The notes below the pieces were generated by a model that had not been told where the DNA came from, searched no databases, and saw nothing but the letters and a program-made list of their open reading frames with translations. This document shows, in pieces, positions 1-8,585 of a stretch of DNA of 46,818 bases. Origin of the DNA: Pseudorhodobacter aquimaris (lineage in GTDB: Bacteria; Pseudomonadota; Alphaproteobacteria; Rhodobacterales; Rhodobacteraceae); NCBI RefSeq assembly GCF_001202025.1, contig NZ_LGHS01000009.1:1-46818 (forward strand). Reading direction: 5' to 3'. The translations under genes and the position numbers were made by a program. Every line of letters starts with the position of its first letter. The first letter of the stretch is position 1.

Positions 1-209
1 GGGAGAAAGCATGGCGTCTGAGCAACCTGCTCTTTAAATATCGCTCGATCCGGCGCAAACTTGGGATCACGCAACCATTTATGGATCAAATTGGGGTTCA
101 TGGCATACCGCCGCGCGACCTGCGCGACAGATACCCTCGGCGCGCAGGATTACCCGCAGATCGACACCTTCTCCTCATCAGGCCAGAACCGCTTCTTCTT
201 ACCCGTCAT
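1..209 (-). pseudogene. IS66-type orf1 (TnpA-like) remnant, truncated by the window edge
   Basis: Read on the minus strand from an ATG at 209, the frame gives MTGKKRFWPDEEKVSICG, then a stop codon. The same frame continues as a VSVAQVARRYAMNPNLIHKWLRD-type helix-turn-helix segment. That pattern, a charged start followed by VAQVARRY and a W-x-R segment, is typical of the small first protein of IS66-family elements, which is needed for transposition but is not the DDE enzyme. The in-frame stop at about residue 19 means it cannot be translated as one protein, so it is called a pseudogene. The rest of the IS would lie left of the window. Family assignment is by motif only. Confidence 0.6.
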
Positions 210-281
210 ATCTGCACTCAAGATGTCCACTATCAACGGGGGACACTTATCAACACACTCTATGACGCGTCAGTAAAGGCA

Positions 282-295
282 GGACGGACGCTTAC
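282..295 (-). repeat. probable IS66-type terminal end
   Basis: Read on the minus strand, this gives GTAAGCGTCCGTCC, starting with the GTAA that commonly begins IS66-family ends, about 75 bp upstream of the orf1 remnant. The other end is outside the window, so the inverted-repeat match and the target duplication cannot be checked. Confidence 0.4.
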
Positions 296-562
296 CGTCG
301 CTTTCGAGCGTAAGATGGCTAAAACGAGCACTTGGGGCGGCATGAAAGCGCGACAGGTCCCGGCTGCTACATTGAGAACATATATGACGCCGTAGAGTGG
401 AATATGGATATGTCACCTGACCTGAAACGACAAAAACGCAGACGAAGGAATCGATCTGGAAGACTCAAAAACTGCAATTGTGCGCTTGAGAATTGCAGCG
501 CAATCATAACAAGAAAGGAAGGAGTTGTAAGAGATTTCCATGGAGTTCGTCACACAAATCGA
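296..562. other. intergenic stretch with no recognisable gene
   Basis: About 270 bp between the IS end and tRNA-Arg. Short ORFs exist on both strands, but none has a recognisable motif or a convincing ribosome binding site. I see nothing else in it. Confidence 0.5.
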
Positions 563-639
563 TGGCGATCCCTACACGATTCGAACGTGTGACCTCTACC
601 TTCGGAGGGTAGCGCTCTATCCAGCTGAGCTAAGGGACC
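563..639 (-). tRNA. tRNA-Arg (anticodon CCG)
   Basis: The minus strand folds as a normal tRNA. The acceptor GGTCCCT pairs with AGGGATC (one G-T pair). The D arm is AGCTCAGCTGGATAGAGC, the anticodon arm is CTACC-CTCCGAA-GGTAG, and the T arm carries GTTCGAATC. The 7-nt loop puts CCG at the anticodon, which reads the Arg codon CGG. CCA is encoded, giving 77 nt with it. It lies between the suf operon and the IS66 relic. Confidence 0.93.
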
Positions 640-832
640 GCAATGATTCCACACAAAGCGTGCAGGAAACTATGCAGACTTATATTAACAAGTCTTTTTT
701 CTCTTTACTTACGGCTCCTTAACCGTCCAAGCCTCTGGCTTCCTATGGCACTGCTCTACTCAACCGAGCTATGGATACCGTTAGACCTAGGTAGCGAAAC
801 TGCGCGACAGTTGCAACGGGGTTTCTTTGTGA

Positions 833-2053
833 TTAGCCGAAAAGCTCATGACAGAATTCGAGTGCTTCTACGAGCTTGTCCGCCTCTTCGCGTGTGTTGT
901 ACATCGCGAATGATGCGCGGCATGTGGCACCGACCCCCATATGCTCCATCAACGGCATGGCGCAATGTGTGCCGGCCCTGACAGCGATCCCGCGCTTATC
1001 CAAAATAGTAGAAATATCATGTGCATGCGCGGCACCTTGCAAGGTAAAACTGAAGATCGCCCCCTTGGACTCTGCATTCCCCTGCACGTTCAACCAATTT
1101 AGCCCGGACAATCTGTCACGCGTATAATCGCGCAAACCGGCCTCATAGGCCGCAATCGCCTCCATCCCGATGCCCATCATATAGTCAAGCGCAACACCCA
1201 GCCCGATTTGTTGGATGATGCCAGGGGTGCCTGCCTCAAACTTCATCGGCGCATCGTTGTAGGTGACGACATCGCGCGTCACCTCACGGATCATATCGCC
1301 ACCACCAAGGAAGGGGCGCATCTCCTCCATCCTGTCACGGCAAATGAAGATCGCTCCGGAACCACTTGGCCCATATAGTTTATGTCCGGTGATCGCGTAA
1401 AAATCACAGCCCATCGCAGCAACATCGACTGGCATATGCACCGCCGCTTGCGATCCATCCACCAAGCTTGCCACACCGCGCGCACGCGCCGCATGGCAAA
1501 TCGTAGCCACATCGACCACAGTACCCGTAACATTCGACATCTGGGTAATGGCAACCAGCTTGGTCCGCGGGCCGATTGCATCAATCACCGCTTGCGGGTC
1601 CAGATCGCCATTGGCGTCGCAATTCACCCATTTCAGCACGACGCCAAGACGTTCGCGCAAGAAGTGCCACGGCACGATATTGGCGTGATGCTCCATAATC
1701 GACAGAACAATCTCATCGCCCGCTTTGAAACGGGGGGCCGCCCATGCGTAAGAGATCATATTGATGGCCTCGGTCGTGCCTGTGGTAAAGACGATCTCAT
1801 CTGGTGTGGGGGCGTTCAGAAACCGGGCTACCTTGCCGCGAACCGCCTCATACTTGTCAGTCGCAAGATTAGAAAGATAGTGCAAACCACGGTGAACATT
1901 GGCATATTCGTGCGAGTATCCCGTGGCGATGGCATCGATGACCACCTGCGGCTTTTGCGCCGAGGCACCGTTGTCAAGATAGACCAAGGGCCGGTCGTTG
2001 ACCTTTCGTGACAGGATGGGAAACTCTGCACGGATTTTTTCAACGTCAAACAT
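833..2053 (-). CDS. sufS: SufS cysteine desulfurase
   Basis: A 406-aa pyridoxal-phosphate enzyme that takes sulfur from L-cysteine, leaving alanine and an enzyme persulfide that feeds SufBCD iron-sulfur assembly. The cofactor lysine lies in ITGHKLYGPSGSG (K225) and the persulfide cysteine in RAGTHCAMP (C364), the spacing usual for group II desulfurases. The length is normal. It is the last gene of the minus-strand suf operon, starting 3 bp after the end of a YIP1-like gene, so it is probably translated from the shared transcript. No SufE or SufU partner gene is visible in the window. No T-rich hairpin was seen downstream. Confidence 0.95.
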   Translation of the reverse strand: MFDVEKIRAEFPILSRKVNDRPLVYLDNGASAQKPQVVIDAIATGYSHEYANVHRGLHYLSNLATDKYEAVRGKVARFLNAPTPDEIVFTTGTTEAINMISYAWAAPRFKAGDEIVLSIMEHHANIVPWHFLRERLGVVLKWVNCDANGDLDPQAVIDAIGPRTKLVAITQMSNVTGTVVDVATICHAARARGVASLVDGSQAAVHMPVDVAAMGCDFYAITGHKLYGPSGSGAIFICRDRMEEMRPFLGGGDMIREVTRDVVTYNDAPMKFEAGTPGIIQQIGLGVALDYMMGIGMEAIAAYEAGLRDYTRDRLSGLNWLNVQGNAESKGAIFSFTLQGAAHAHDISTILDKRGIAVRAGTHCAMPLMEHMGVGATCRASFAMYNTREEADKLVEALEFCHELFG

Positions 2054-2056
2054 AAT

Positions 2057-2650
2057 CTATACCCCTACCGCTGCGGCACCGAACAATAGCGTGAAAATAA
2101 AGGCCAGCAAAAAAGTAAGCGTGATCAAGGTCAAGATGATCCCCAGAAAGGTGAGGACCAAAGATGAAAATCCGTGTAGCTGGGCGACGAAATTCGTAAG
2201 CAACCACATAAACAGCACCAGCCCAAGAACCCCAAGCAGATCCGCAAGCGGCGGCACAAAGACCTGCGCAATAAGCTGCACGATCTGCACAGACAGCAGG
2301 ACAAACTGCAGCCAAGCCACCAGAATGACAGCCCCCTCAAGCCGCCCGTTGCCCCCACGCCATTGGCCGATGCGGTGGATTGCGTGAACCGAGATCAACA
2401 AGATCACCCACTGCAGAATTGCGGTGCGTATCGGGCTGCCCATCGCAGCACCCCAGAACTCTTGCGCATCAACGGGCATCATCGCAAAGCTGACATGTGT
2501 CAGCAAAGTAGAGCCGATGGCCATCAGCATCAGCGCCATCCACCCGACCATGGGCGAAAGCCCGAGGCCAAGCACCGCCGCCGCCGCGGCCCGCGGTGTC
2601 GCAAGTGTTTCTTTTATCATCCGCATCAAAAATGCCGGCGTCAGTTCCAT
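2057..2650 (-). CDS. YIP1-like membrane protein in the suf operon
   Basis: A 197-aa protein with several hydrophobic segments (roughly residues 20-50, 75-90, 105-130, 135-160 and 165-195), so it is integral to the inner membrane. The start METPAFLMRMIKETL-like helix followed by LGLGLSPMVGWMALMLMAIG fits the YIP1 family (my recognition; the biochemical role in bacteria is unknown). It sits between a second YIP1-like gene, 3 bp upstream, and sufS, 3 bp downstream, so it is transcribed with iron-sulfur assembly genes. Whether it takes part in cluster assembly cannot be told from the sequence. Confidence 0.8.
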   Translation of the reverse strand: MELTPAFLMRMIKETLATPRAAAAAVLGLGLSPMVGWMALMLMAIGSTLLTHVSFAMMPVDAQEFWGAAMGSPIRTAILQWVILLISVHAIHRIGQWRGGNGRLEGAVILVAWLQFVLLSVQIVQLIAQVFVPPLADLLGVLGLVLFMWLLTNFVAQLHGFSSLVLTFLGIILTLITLTFLLAFIFTLLFGAAAVGV

Positions 2651-2653
2651 GAT

Positions 2654-3130
2654 TTACCGTTCCGCCTCAATCAAATTGAGGATCCAAAAGCCAAGGAATG
2701 CCACAGCCGTAACGAGCGTAACCGCCGTCAATCCCGGCCCGGGCCCGATCATGCCTTTGACCAAACCTTGCAGCAACATCAAGGGGCTAACCACCACCAA
2801 GGCCCAAAATAAGGCAAGCCTTGCGCCGTAGTGATCCCCCCGGCCGCCCAAAGCGCGGGCGATCCAGCGGCTGATCGCTGCAAGCAGATACCAAGCCGGC
2901 ACAAGCGCCAAAATTCCCATCCCGATCGCAAACATCTGCGCAAAAAGTGGCACCTCGGGATTATAAAAACTATTGCGACTGGCAACCGGCCATTGCGCAA
3001 TAAAGGCCACGATCATAAAGGCCACCAATAATGAGAAGGCCCAAGGTTCGGACCGTCCGCGCGCAAGATGCGACTGCATCACTGCGCGCGGACGGCGCCA
3101 AGACCTAACAATATCCGTGGTTACGGCCAT
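2654..3130 (-). CDS. second YIP1-like membrane protein in the suf operon
   Basis: A 158-aa integral membrane protein with hydrophobic stretches near residues 30-45, 65-90, 103-125 and 133-152 and a basic N-terminus (RSWRRPRAVMQSH). It looks like a shorter relative of the next gene. It starts 6 bp after sufD and ends 3 bp before the following gene, so the three are tightly coupled. The WALVVVSPLMLLQGLVKGM segment resembles YIP1-type proteins. The function is unknown, and the family name is less certain than for its neighbour. Confidence 0.72.
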   Translation of the reverse strand: MAVTTDIVRSWRRPRAVMQSHLARGRSEPWAFSLLVAFMIVAFIAQWPVASRNSFYNPEVPLFAQMFAIGMGILALVPAWYLLAAISRWIARALGGRGDHYGARLALFWALVVVSPLMLLQGLVKGMIGPGPGLTAVTLVTAVAFLGFWILNLIEAER

Positions 3131-3136
3131 ACTGAC

Positions 3137-4420
3137 TTATGCCCCGCCGTGGCGCGCAAGCCAGTTTTCCATGCCAATACGGACATCTTCAGCCAAGACT
3201 TCATCCTCAATCTCGGCAAGTGCTTCCGCCAGAAAGGCCAGCACAAGCAGGCTTTGCGCCTCTCGTTCCGGCACTCCGCGAGAGCGCAAGTAAAACAGCG
3301 CCCCCTCATCAATGGCACCAGAAGTGGACCCGTGCGAGCATTGCACATCGTCAGCATAGATTTCCAGCTCTGGCTTGGCCAGAAACTGCGAATCGCCGTC
3401 GAGCAGCAGCGCCTGACTGATCTGATAGCCATCCGTTTTTTGCGCGTTGCTCTTAACCAGAATCTTGCCTTGGAAGACCCCGACCGCGCCATTCTTCAGA
3501 ACTTTCTTGAACACCTGACTGCTTTCGCACCGTTCCGCGCCGTGGGTTACAAAAACAGTATCGTCATGATGGAACGCACCGTCACCAATCGCCGCCCCTG
3601 CCACATGGGCAATGGCATCATCGCCGGTAAATTCGATCACGGCTTCGTTGCGGGTCATGCGACCATTGGCGGTGAGGGTGAAGCTTTTGAACGAAGACTC
3701 CTGCCCCAAGCGCCCGAAAAGATGCGTTGCGGCACGACGGTCATGGTCGCGGCCCTGCGTGCGGATATGGTGGAAACGCCCGTCATCAGCGACGTCCACC
3801 TCCATCACGGAATTGAAGCGCGCAGCCGCTGGACCGTTTTCCAGAATGGTCAACTCAGCACCCGATTCTACCTTAATGCAATGATGCAAGATTACGTCAG
3901 AGGTATCTGATTTATGGAGATAAATCAGAGAAATCGGCATCTTGGCCTGACCTGTTGCACGGATCAGGATACCGTCAGTGGCAAAGGCGGTATTCAGCGC
4001 GGCCAGAGGGCGTTGAACAGGTGTTTGCCCCTGCGTTTCCAGCACGCCATAGACATCGCGCGCCCAATGTTGATCCGCAGCATCGGCCAATCGCGAGATC
4101 TCAAGCCCTGCCATTTCCAGATCATCGGAAACATCGGCATCGAAAACCCCATCGACAAAGACGATGCGCAAACGGTCGATCCCGCTGAAAACCATCTTTT
4201 CATCCGCGGCAATAAATGGCGCCGCTGGCGCCGCCTCAACCGCTGTCAGGCTGCTTGGGTCGGTATAGCGCCAATACTCATCGCGCTTGCCCGGCAGCCC
4301 CATGGCCGAGAGACGTGTCAACGCGTCAGCCCGCAGAGATGCAGTCCAACCTTCGCGACACAGATCAAGCCCCGAGATGCGCGCAGAAAGCGCGTCTTGT
4401 TTTGCTTGCAACTGGGCCAT
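3137..4420 (-). CDS. sufD: SufD, Fe-S scaffold subunit
   Basis: A 427-aa subunit of the SufBC2D scaffold on which iron-sulfur clusters are built in the cytoplasm. The C-terminal half carries the right-handed beta-helix core shared with SufB, including FQGKILVKSNAQKTDGYQ and the CSHGSTSGAIDEGALFYLRSRG motif with its conserved Cys-Ser-His. The N-terminal half has the family's YWRYTDPS segment. The length is normal. Its ATG overlaps the sufC stop by one base (TAATG), so SufC and SufD are translationally coupled, in keeping with their joint role in the complex. Confidence 0.95.
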   Translation of the reverse strand: MAQLQAKQDALSARISGLDLCREGWTASLRADALTRLSAMGLPGKRDEYWRYTDPSSLTAVEAAPAAPFIAADEKMVFSGIDRLRIVFVDGVFDADVSDDLEMAGLEISRLADAADQHWARDVYGVLETQGQTPVQRPLAALNTAFATDGILIRATGQAKMPISLIYLHKSDTSDVILHHCIKVESGAELTILENGPAAARFNSVMEVDVADDGRFHHIRTQGRDHDRRAATHLFGRLGQESSFKSFTLTANGRMTRNEAVIEFTGDDAIAHVAGAAIGDGAFHHDDTVFVTHGAERCESSQVFKKVLKNGAVGVFQGKILVKSNAQKTDGYQISQALLLDGDSQFLAKPELEIYADDVQCSHGSTSGAIDEGALFYLRSRGVPEREAQSLLVLAFLAEALAEIEDEVLAEDVRIGMENWLARHGGA

Positions 4421-5175
4421 TATGCCACCTCAGTCAAAATATCCGCATAGCCGTTTTGTTCAACTTCCAGCGCCAGTTCCGGCCCGCCGGTTTTGATAAT
4501 CCGCCCATTGGCCATGATATGTACGAAATCAGGTTTAATATGATCCAGAAGCCGTTGATAATGCGTGATAACAAGGAACGACCGACCTGCATCGCGCAGT
4601 GCGTTCACACCTTCGGAAACCAGTTTCATCGCATCCACGTCAAGACCGGAGTCGGTTTCATCGAGGATGCACATCTTTGGTTCCAGCATCGCCATCTGAA
4701 GGATCTCATTGCGCTTTTTCTCACCGCCCGAGAAACCCACATTGACCGGGCGCTTCATCATTTCCGATCCGATTTGCAACGCCTTCCCCTTCTCGCGCAC
4801 CACTTTAAGGAAGTCGCCTGCCGACAACTCTTCCTCGCCGCGGGCCTTGCGCTGTGCGTTCACTGCTGTGCGCAGAAACGTCATATTGCCAACGCCGGGA
4901 ATTTCTACCGGATATTGGAAGGCCAGAAAAAGACCGGCTGCTGCCCGCTCTTCTGGTTCCATATCAAGCAGCTCCACCCCTTCCAGCTTGGCTGAGCCTT
5001 CGGTCACCTCATAACCGCCTTTGCCCGAAAGCACATAGGCAAGCGTCGATTTCCCCGACCCGTTCGGGCCCATGATCGCATGCACGCTGCCAGCCTTGAT
5101 CGACAGGTTCACGCCTTTGAGGATGGCCTTATCCTCTTCCTCAAGCTCTACGTGCAGGTTATTGATTTCCAGCAT
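4420..5175 (-). CDS. sufC: SufC, ATPase of the Fe-S scaffold
   Basis: A 251-aa ABC-type ATPase that binds SufB and SufD and drives scaffold rearrangement. Walker A GPNGSGKST is at residues 36-44, the signature SGGEKKRNE begins at about 149, and Walker B ILDETDSGLD begins at about 170. The ETDSGLD form is characteristic of SufC rather than transporter ATPases. A GAGGAAAAA ribosome binding site directly precedes the ATG. A 65-bp gap separates it from sufB, and its stop overlaps the sufD start. Confidence 0.97.
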   Translation of the reverse strand: MLEINNLHVELEEEDKAILKGVNLSIKAGSVHAIMGPNGSGKSTLAYVLSGKGGYEVTEGSAKLEGVELLDMEPEERAAAGLFLAFQYPVEIPGVGNMTFLRTAVNAQRKARGEEELSAGDFLKVVREKGKALQIGSEMMKRPVNVGFSGGEKKRNEILQMAMLEPKMCILDETDSGLDVDAMKLVSEGVNALRDAGRSFLVITHYQRLLDHIKPDFVHIMANGRIIKTGGPELALEVEQNGYADILTEVA

Positions 5176-5240
5176 TTTTTCCTCGTTCTTATATTCTGTG
5201 TACTGGCTTTTTTGCCAGAAAATTAACGAATGTCTGGCGA

Positions 5241-6770
5241 CTAGCCGACGGACCCTTCAAGCGAAATTGCAACCAGTGCCTGCGCCTCCATGGCAAATTC
5301 CATCGGCAAGGATTGCAGAACTTCTTTGCAGAACCCGTTGACCACAAGGGCTACGGCCTCTTCCTCATCCATCCCGCGAGAGCGGCAATAGAACAGCTGG
5401 TCATCATCCACCTTGCTGGTTGTGGCCTCATGTTCGACCCGCGAGGAATTGTTTTTCACCTCGATATAGGGCACTGTATGCGCGCCGCATTTATCCCCGA
5501 TCAGCAAGCTGTCACATTGGGTATAATTGCGTGAGTCCTTGGCCTTAGGGTGCATACTTACCAAACCGCGATAAGTGTTCTGCGCCCGTCCTGCCGAGAT
5601 CCCCTTGGAAACGATGCGCGATTTTGTGCGCTTGCCCAGATGGATCATCTTGGTGCCGGTATCGGCCTGTTGTGCGTTATTGGCGATGGCAATGGAGTAA
5701 AACTCCCCCTGCGAATCGTCGCCGCGCAGAATGCAGGACGGATATTTCCACGTGATCGCAGAGCCGGTCTCAACCTGCGTCCACATCACCTTGGCACGGT
5801 CGCCCCGGCAATCGGCACGTTTGGTCACAAAGTTATAGATCCCGCCCACGCCGTCTTCATCGCCCGGATACCAGTTTTGCACCGTGGAATATTTCACCTC
5901 GGCGTCTTCCATGATCACGATCTCCACTACCGCCGCGTGCAGCTGGTTGGTGTCACGTTTCGGCGCGGTGCAACCCTCCAGATAGGAGACATAGGCACCC
6001 TTGTCACAGACGATCAGCGTCCGCTCGAACTGGCCGGTGTTCTCGGCGTTGATACGGAAATAGGTCGAAAGCTCCATCGGGCAGCGTGTGCCCGGCGGGA
6101 TGTAGACAAAAGACCCATCCGAAAACACAGCCGAATTCAGCGTGGCAAAGAAGTTATCCGACTGCGGCACAACCGAGCCGATATATTTCTGCACCAGCTC
6201 AGGATGGGTGCGAATAGCCTCGGAGATAGAGCAGAAAATCACCCCAGCCTTCATCAATTCGGCCTGAAAGGTGGTGCCCAAGGATACCGAATCAAACACC
6301 GCATCGACGGCAACCTTGCGTCCCTCGGCGGGAACCTCGCCTGCGCCCTCTACGCCTGCAAGGATCATCTGCTCTTGCAGCGGAATGCCAAGTTTTTTGT
6401 ATGTTGCCAACAGCTTGGGGTCGACATCATCCAGCGATTTAGGCTTGTCTTGCATGCTTTTGGGAGAGGCATAATAATAAATATCCTGATAATCGATCTT
6501 GGGATATTCCAACATCGCCCAATCCGGCTCTTCCATCTCTTTCCAGCGTGCAAAGGCGGCAAGACGCCAATCCAGCATCCACTGCGGCTCTTCGTTCTTG
6601 GCCGAGATAAGGCGCACGATATCCTCATTCAGGCCTTTGGGCGCGAAATCCATCTCAATCTCGGTTTCCCACCCGTGTTTATACTTGCCCGCCATGGCCT
6701 CGACGGTCTCGACGGTTTCACGGTCCACGCCCTCGCGGACCTCGGTTTCAACCTTTGGCATGGCTGTCAT
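5241..6770 (-). CDS. sufB: SufB, Fe-S scaffold subunit
   Basis: A 509-aa core scaffold subunit of SufBC2D. It has the family's [20 protein letters not shown] region, the [20 protein letters not shown] segment with the cysteine used in persulfide transfer and assembly, and [20 protein letters not shown] near the C-terminus. The length is slightly above the 480-500 usual because of the N-terminal extension. An AAGGAG site 8 nt before the ATG supports the start. The IscS-like gene ends 41 bp upstream, so it belongs to the same operon. Confidence 0.97.
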   Translation of the reverse strand: MTAMPKVETEVREGVDRETVETVEAMAGKYKHGWETEIEMDFAPKGLNEDIVRLISAKNEEPQWMLDWRLAAFARWKEMEEPDWAMLEYPKIDYQDIYYYASPKSMQDKPKSLDDVDPKLLATYKKLGIPLQEQMILAGVEGAGEVPAEGRKVAVDAVFDSVSLGTTFQAELMKAGVIFCSISEAIRTHPELVQKYIGSVVPQSDNFFATLNSAVFSDGSFVYIPPGTRCPMELSTYFRINAENTGQFERTLIVCDKGAYVSYLEGCTAPKRDTNQLHAAVVEIVIMEDAEVKYSTVQNWYPGDEDGVGGIYNFVTKRADCRGDRAKVMWTQVETGSAITWKYPSCILRGDDSQGEFYSIAIANNAQQADTGTKMIHLGKRTKSRIVSKGISAGRAQNTYRGLVSMHPKAKDSRNYTQCDSLLIGDKCGAHTVPYIEVKNNSSRVEHEATTSKVDDDQLFYCRSRGMDEEEAVALVVNGFCKEVLQSLPMEFAMEAQALVAISLEGSVG

Positions 6771-6811
6771 ATCGCTTACTCCTTCGCCGGGTGTTTCCCG
6801 CTGTCATCCTT

Positions 6812-7858
6812 TCAGGCGTGCCGCGCACGGTGCCTGTTGTACTGTTTAGCCCATGTGTCCGCAAACCGCAGAACCATGTCTTCTGATACGCCCGGCCCGA
6901 TGGAAATGCGGATCGCCGAAGCGGCCATCGCCTCGTCATACCCCATCGCCTTCAGGACACGGCTGGCCCGCACCTTGCCCGATGAACAGGCCGAGCCCGC
7001 CGAAATGGCGAAACCGGCAAGATCCATCTGCATCACCTGTGTCTCACCCTTCCATCCGGGGGCGATGAGGCAAAGGGTGTTGGGCAGACGCGCAACCTCT
7101 TTCCCGACAAAAATAGTATCTTTTGCATGAACAGACAATGCCCTTTCTAGAATATTTCTAAACTGGCCAATTTCTTCCCAGACCCCATTGGCCAGATCCC
7201 GGGCTGCCGCCTCTGCTGCGGCGCCAAATCCGGCGATGCCGATCAGGTTTTCAGTGCCCGCGCGACGCCCCATCTCTTGGCCGCCGCCCTTGATCTGTGG
7301 CGCCAGATCCAGCCCTTGGCGCAACGCTACGGCACCAATGCCCTTGGGCCCGCCCAGCTTGTGCGCCGAGATCAGTCCGGCATCAACGCCCAGCCAATTA
7401 AAGGAAAGGGGAACCTTGCCAAACGCCTGCGTCAGATCCGATACCGCTAAACCTTGTGGCAGATCCTGCATCACGCCAGTCTCGGAATTGGCAAGTTGTA
7501 GCGCGCAATACCTTGGATGGGACACCGATACCCGCCCGGCATCATTGGTCGGCAAATCCGTTTTGCACCAACTGGTTACGGCGTCATGTTCAACCTCTGA
7601 ACAATGCAGGTTGCGGCCAGCACAGGCAAGCGCGGCCCCCTCGGTCGCCGAGCCGGTAAAGACAATATCCGCACCATCCGCCCCCAAGGCTGCCGCCACC
7701 TGTGCCCGCGCGCGCTCCATCAACGCTTTGGCCGCGCGGCCTTCGGCATGGACCGAGGACGGGTTGCCCACCACATCCATCGCCGCAATCATTGCCGCGC
7801 GCGCCTCCGGTCGCAGGGGCGTGGTCGCATTCCAGTCGAGATAGATCCGTGATGCCAC
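6812..7858 (-). CDS. IscS/NifS-like cysteine desulfurase
   Basis: A 348-aa class V aminotransferase-fold desulfurase. The N-terminus MASRIYLDWNATTPLRPEA is the group I (IscS/NifS) signature. The PLP lysine is in ISAHKLGGPKG (K167), the PLP-contact Asp in SDLTQAFG (D141), and the persulfide cysteine in SAGSACSSGKV (C291). It is about 50 residues shorter than E. coli IscS, as is common for alphaproteobacterial suf-operon copies. It lies between iscR and sufB, so this operon encodes one desulfurase of each group. Which one supplies SufBCD, and whether this one serves tRNA thiolation, cannot be told here. Confidence 0.88.
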   Translation of the reverse strand: MASRIYLDWNATTPLRPEARAAMIAAMDVVGNPSSVHAEGRAAKALMERARAQVAAALGADGADIVFTGSATEGAALACAGRNLHCSEVEHDAVTSWCKTDLPTNDAGRVSVSHPRYCALQLANSETGVMQDLPQGLAVSDLTQAFGKVPLSFNWLGVDAGLISAHKLGGPKGIGAVALRQGLDLAPQIKGGGQEMGRRAGTENLIGIAGFGAAAEAAARDLANGVWEEIGQFRNILERALSVHAKDTIFVGKEVARLPNTLCLIAPGWKGETQVMQMDLAGFAISAGSACSSGKVRASRVLKAMGYDEAMAASAIRISIGPGVSEDMVLRFADTWAKQYNRHRARHA

Positions 7859-7917
7859 CTAGGCCCCCATTTTCATCCCGGTCAAATCCGTAAGCTGACA
7901 AAGCCATACATCGGGCG

Positions 7918-8391
7918 TCAGTCCTCGTCCACCACCCTGAATAATGCCGGAACCGCCGGGCATGGTTGCATCTCGTTGCGGATGACATCCGAAAGGCGCG
8001 TCTGGTGCAAGAACACATAGACATGCGCCGACAGCCCCTCCCACAGACGGTTGCTCAGCGATTGCGCGCGGCTGCCTGAACTGCCGCCCGATGCACCCGC
8101 ACCGGCATGCATCGCGCTGACGGATTCGTCCACCGCCTCCAGTATCTGGCTGATCCGCACCTCGACGGCGGGACGGGCAAGCCGGTAGCCACCACCGGGG
8201 CCGCGAACCGCCTCGACCAGACCGGCCCGGCGCAGCTTGACAAAGAGCTGCTCCAGATAGGGCAAAGAGATGCTTTGCCGTTTAGAAATCTCGGAAAGGG
8301 AAATCAGCCCCTCCGGCCCCTCCTTTTGTGCCGCCAGTGCCAAATCTGTCAGCGCCACCATGGCATAACGCCCCTTGGTCGAAAGTTTCAT
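7918..8391 (-). CDS. iscR: Rrf2-family regulator, IscR-like
   Basis: A 157-aa transcription factor with the Rrf2 winged helix: MKLSTKGRYAMVALTDLAL, then SLSEISKRQSISLPYLEQLF as the recognition region and VRGPGGGYRLARP as the wing. It most likely senses iron-sulfur or iron status and controls the operon it heads. The three cysteines that hold the [2Fe-2S] cluster in E. coli IscR (near residues 92-106) are absent; that stretch is Ser/Gly rich. The only cysteine is C144 near the C-terminus. A single-cysteine IscR is known from Rhodobacter sphaeroides, so this fits the family group. It is divergent from the hydrolase gene. Confidence 0.92.
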   Translation of the reverse strand: MKLSTKGRYAMVALTDLALAAQKEGPEGLISLSEISKRQSISLPYLEQLFVKLRRAGLVEAVRGPGGGYRLARPAVEVRISQILEAVDESVSAMHAGAGASGGSSGSRAQSLSNRLWEGLSAHVYVFLHQTRLSDVIRNEMQPCPAVPALFRVVDED

Positions 8392-8493
8392 GCCCTACCC
8401 CTGCTAAACATCCTGAAAGCCCACTGAAATCACCGTCAACCCACCTTGCGCATTGACCTGCACCACCCGTGCGCTTAACTCAACAAGAACCGC

Positions 8494-8510
8494 AGGCCAA
8501 GCCTTGGCCT
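8494..8510. promoter_or_regulatory. perfect palindrome between iscR and the hydrolase gene
   Basis: AGGCCAAG-C-CTTGGCCT is an 8-bp perfect dyad around one central base, in the 194-bp divergent region. It could be an operator or a short hairpin (GTTTT follows on the plus strand). Which protein, if any, binds it is unknown. Confidence 0.4.
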
Positions 8511-8585
8511 GTTTTCAACCGTTCTAGATATGCGGGTTTGCTTTGTCCATCAAAGCCACCGCAGGAAAGTGACAAGGCAGACCCG

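Noticed and set aside
5550-7130. A 526-aa open frame on the plus strand
   Set aside because: It lies opposite sufB and the IscS-like gene and has the Arg/Gly/His-rich makeup of an antisense frame.
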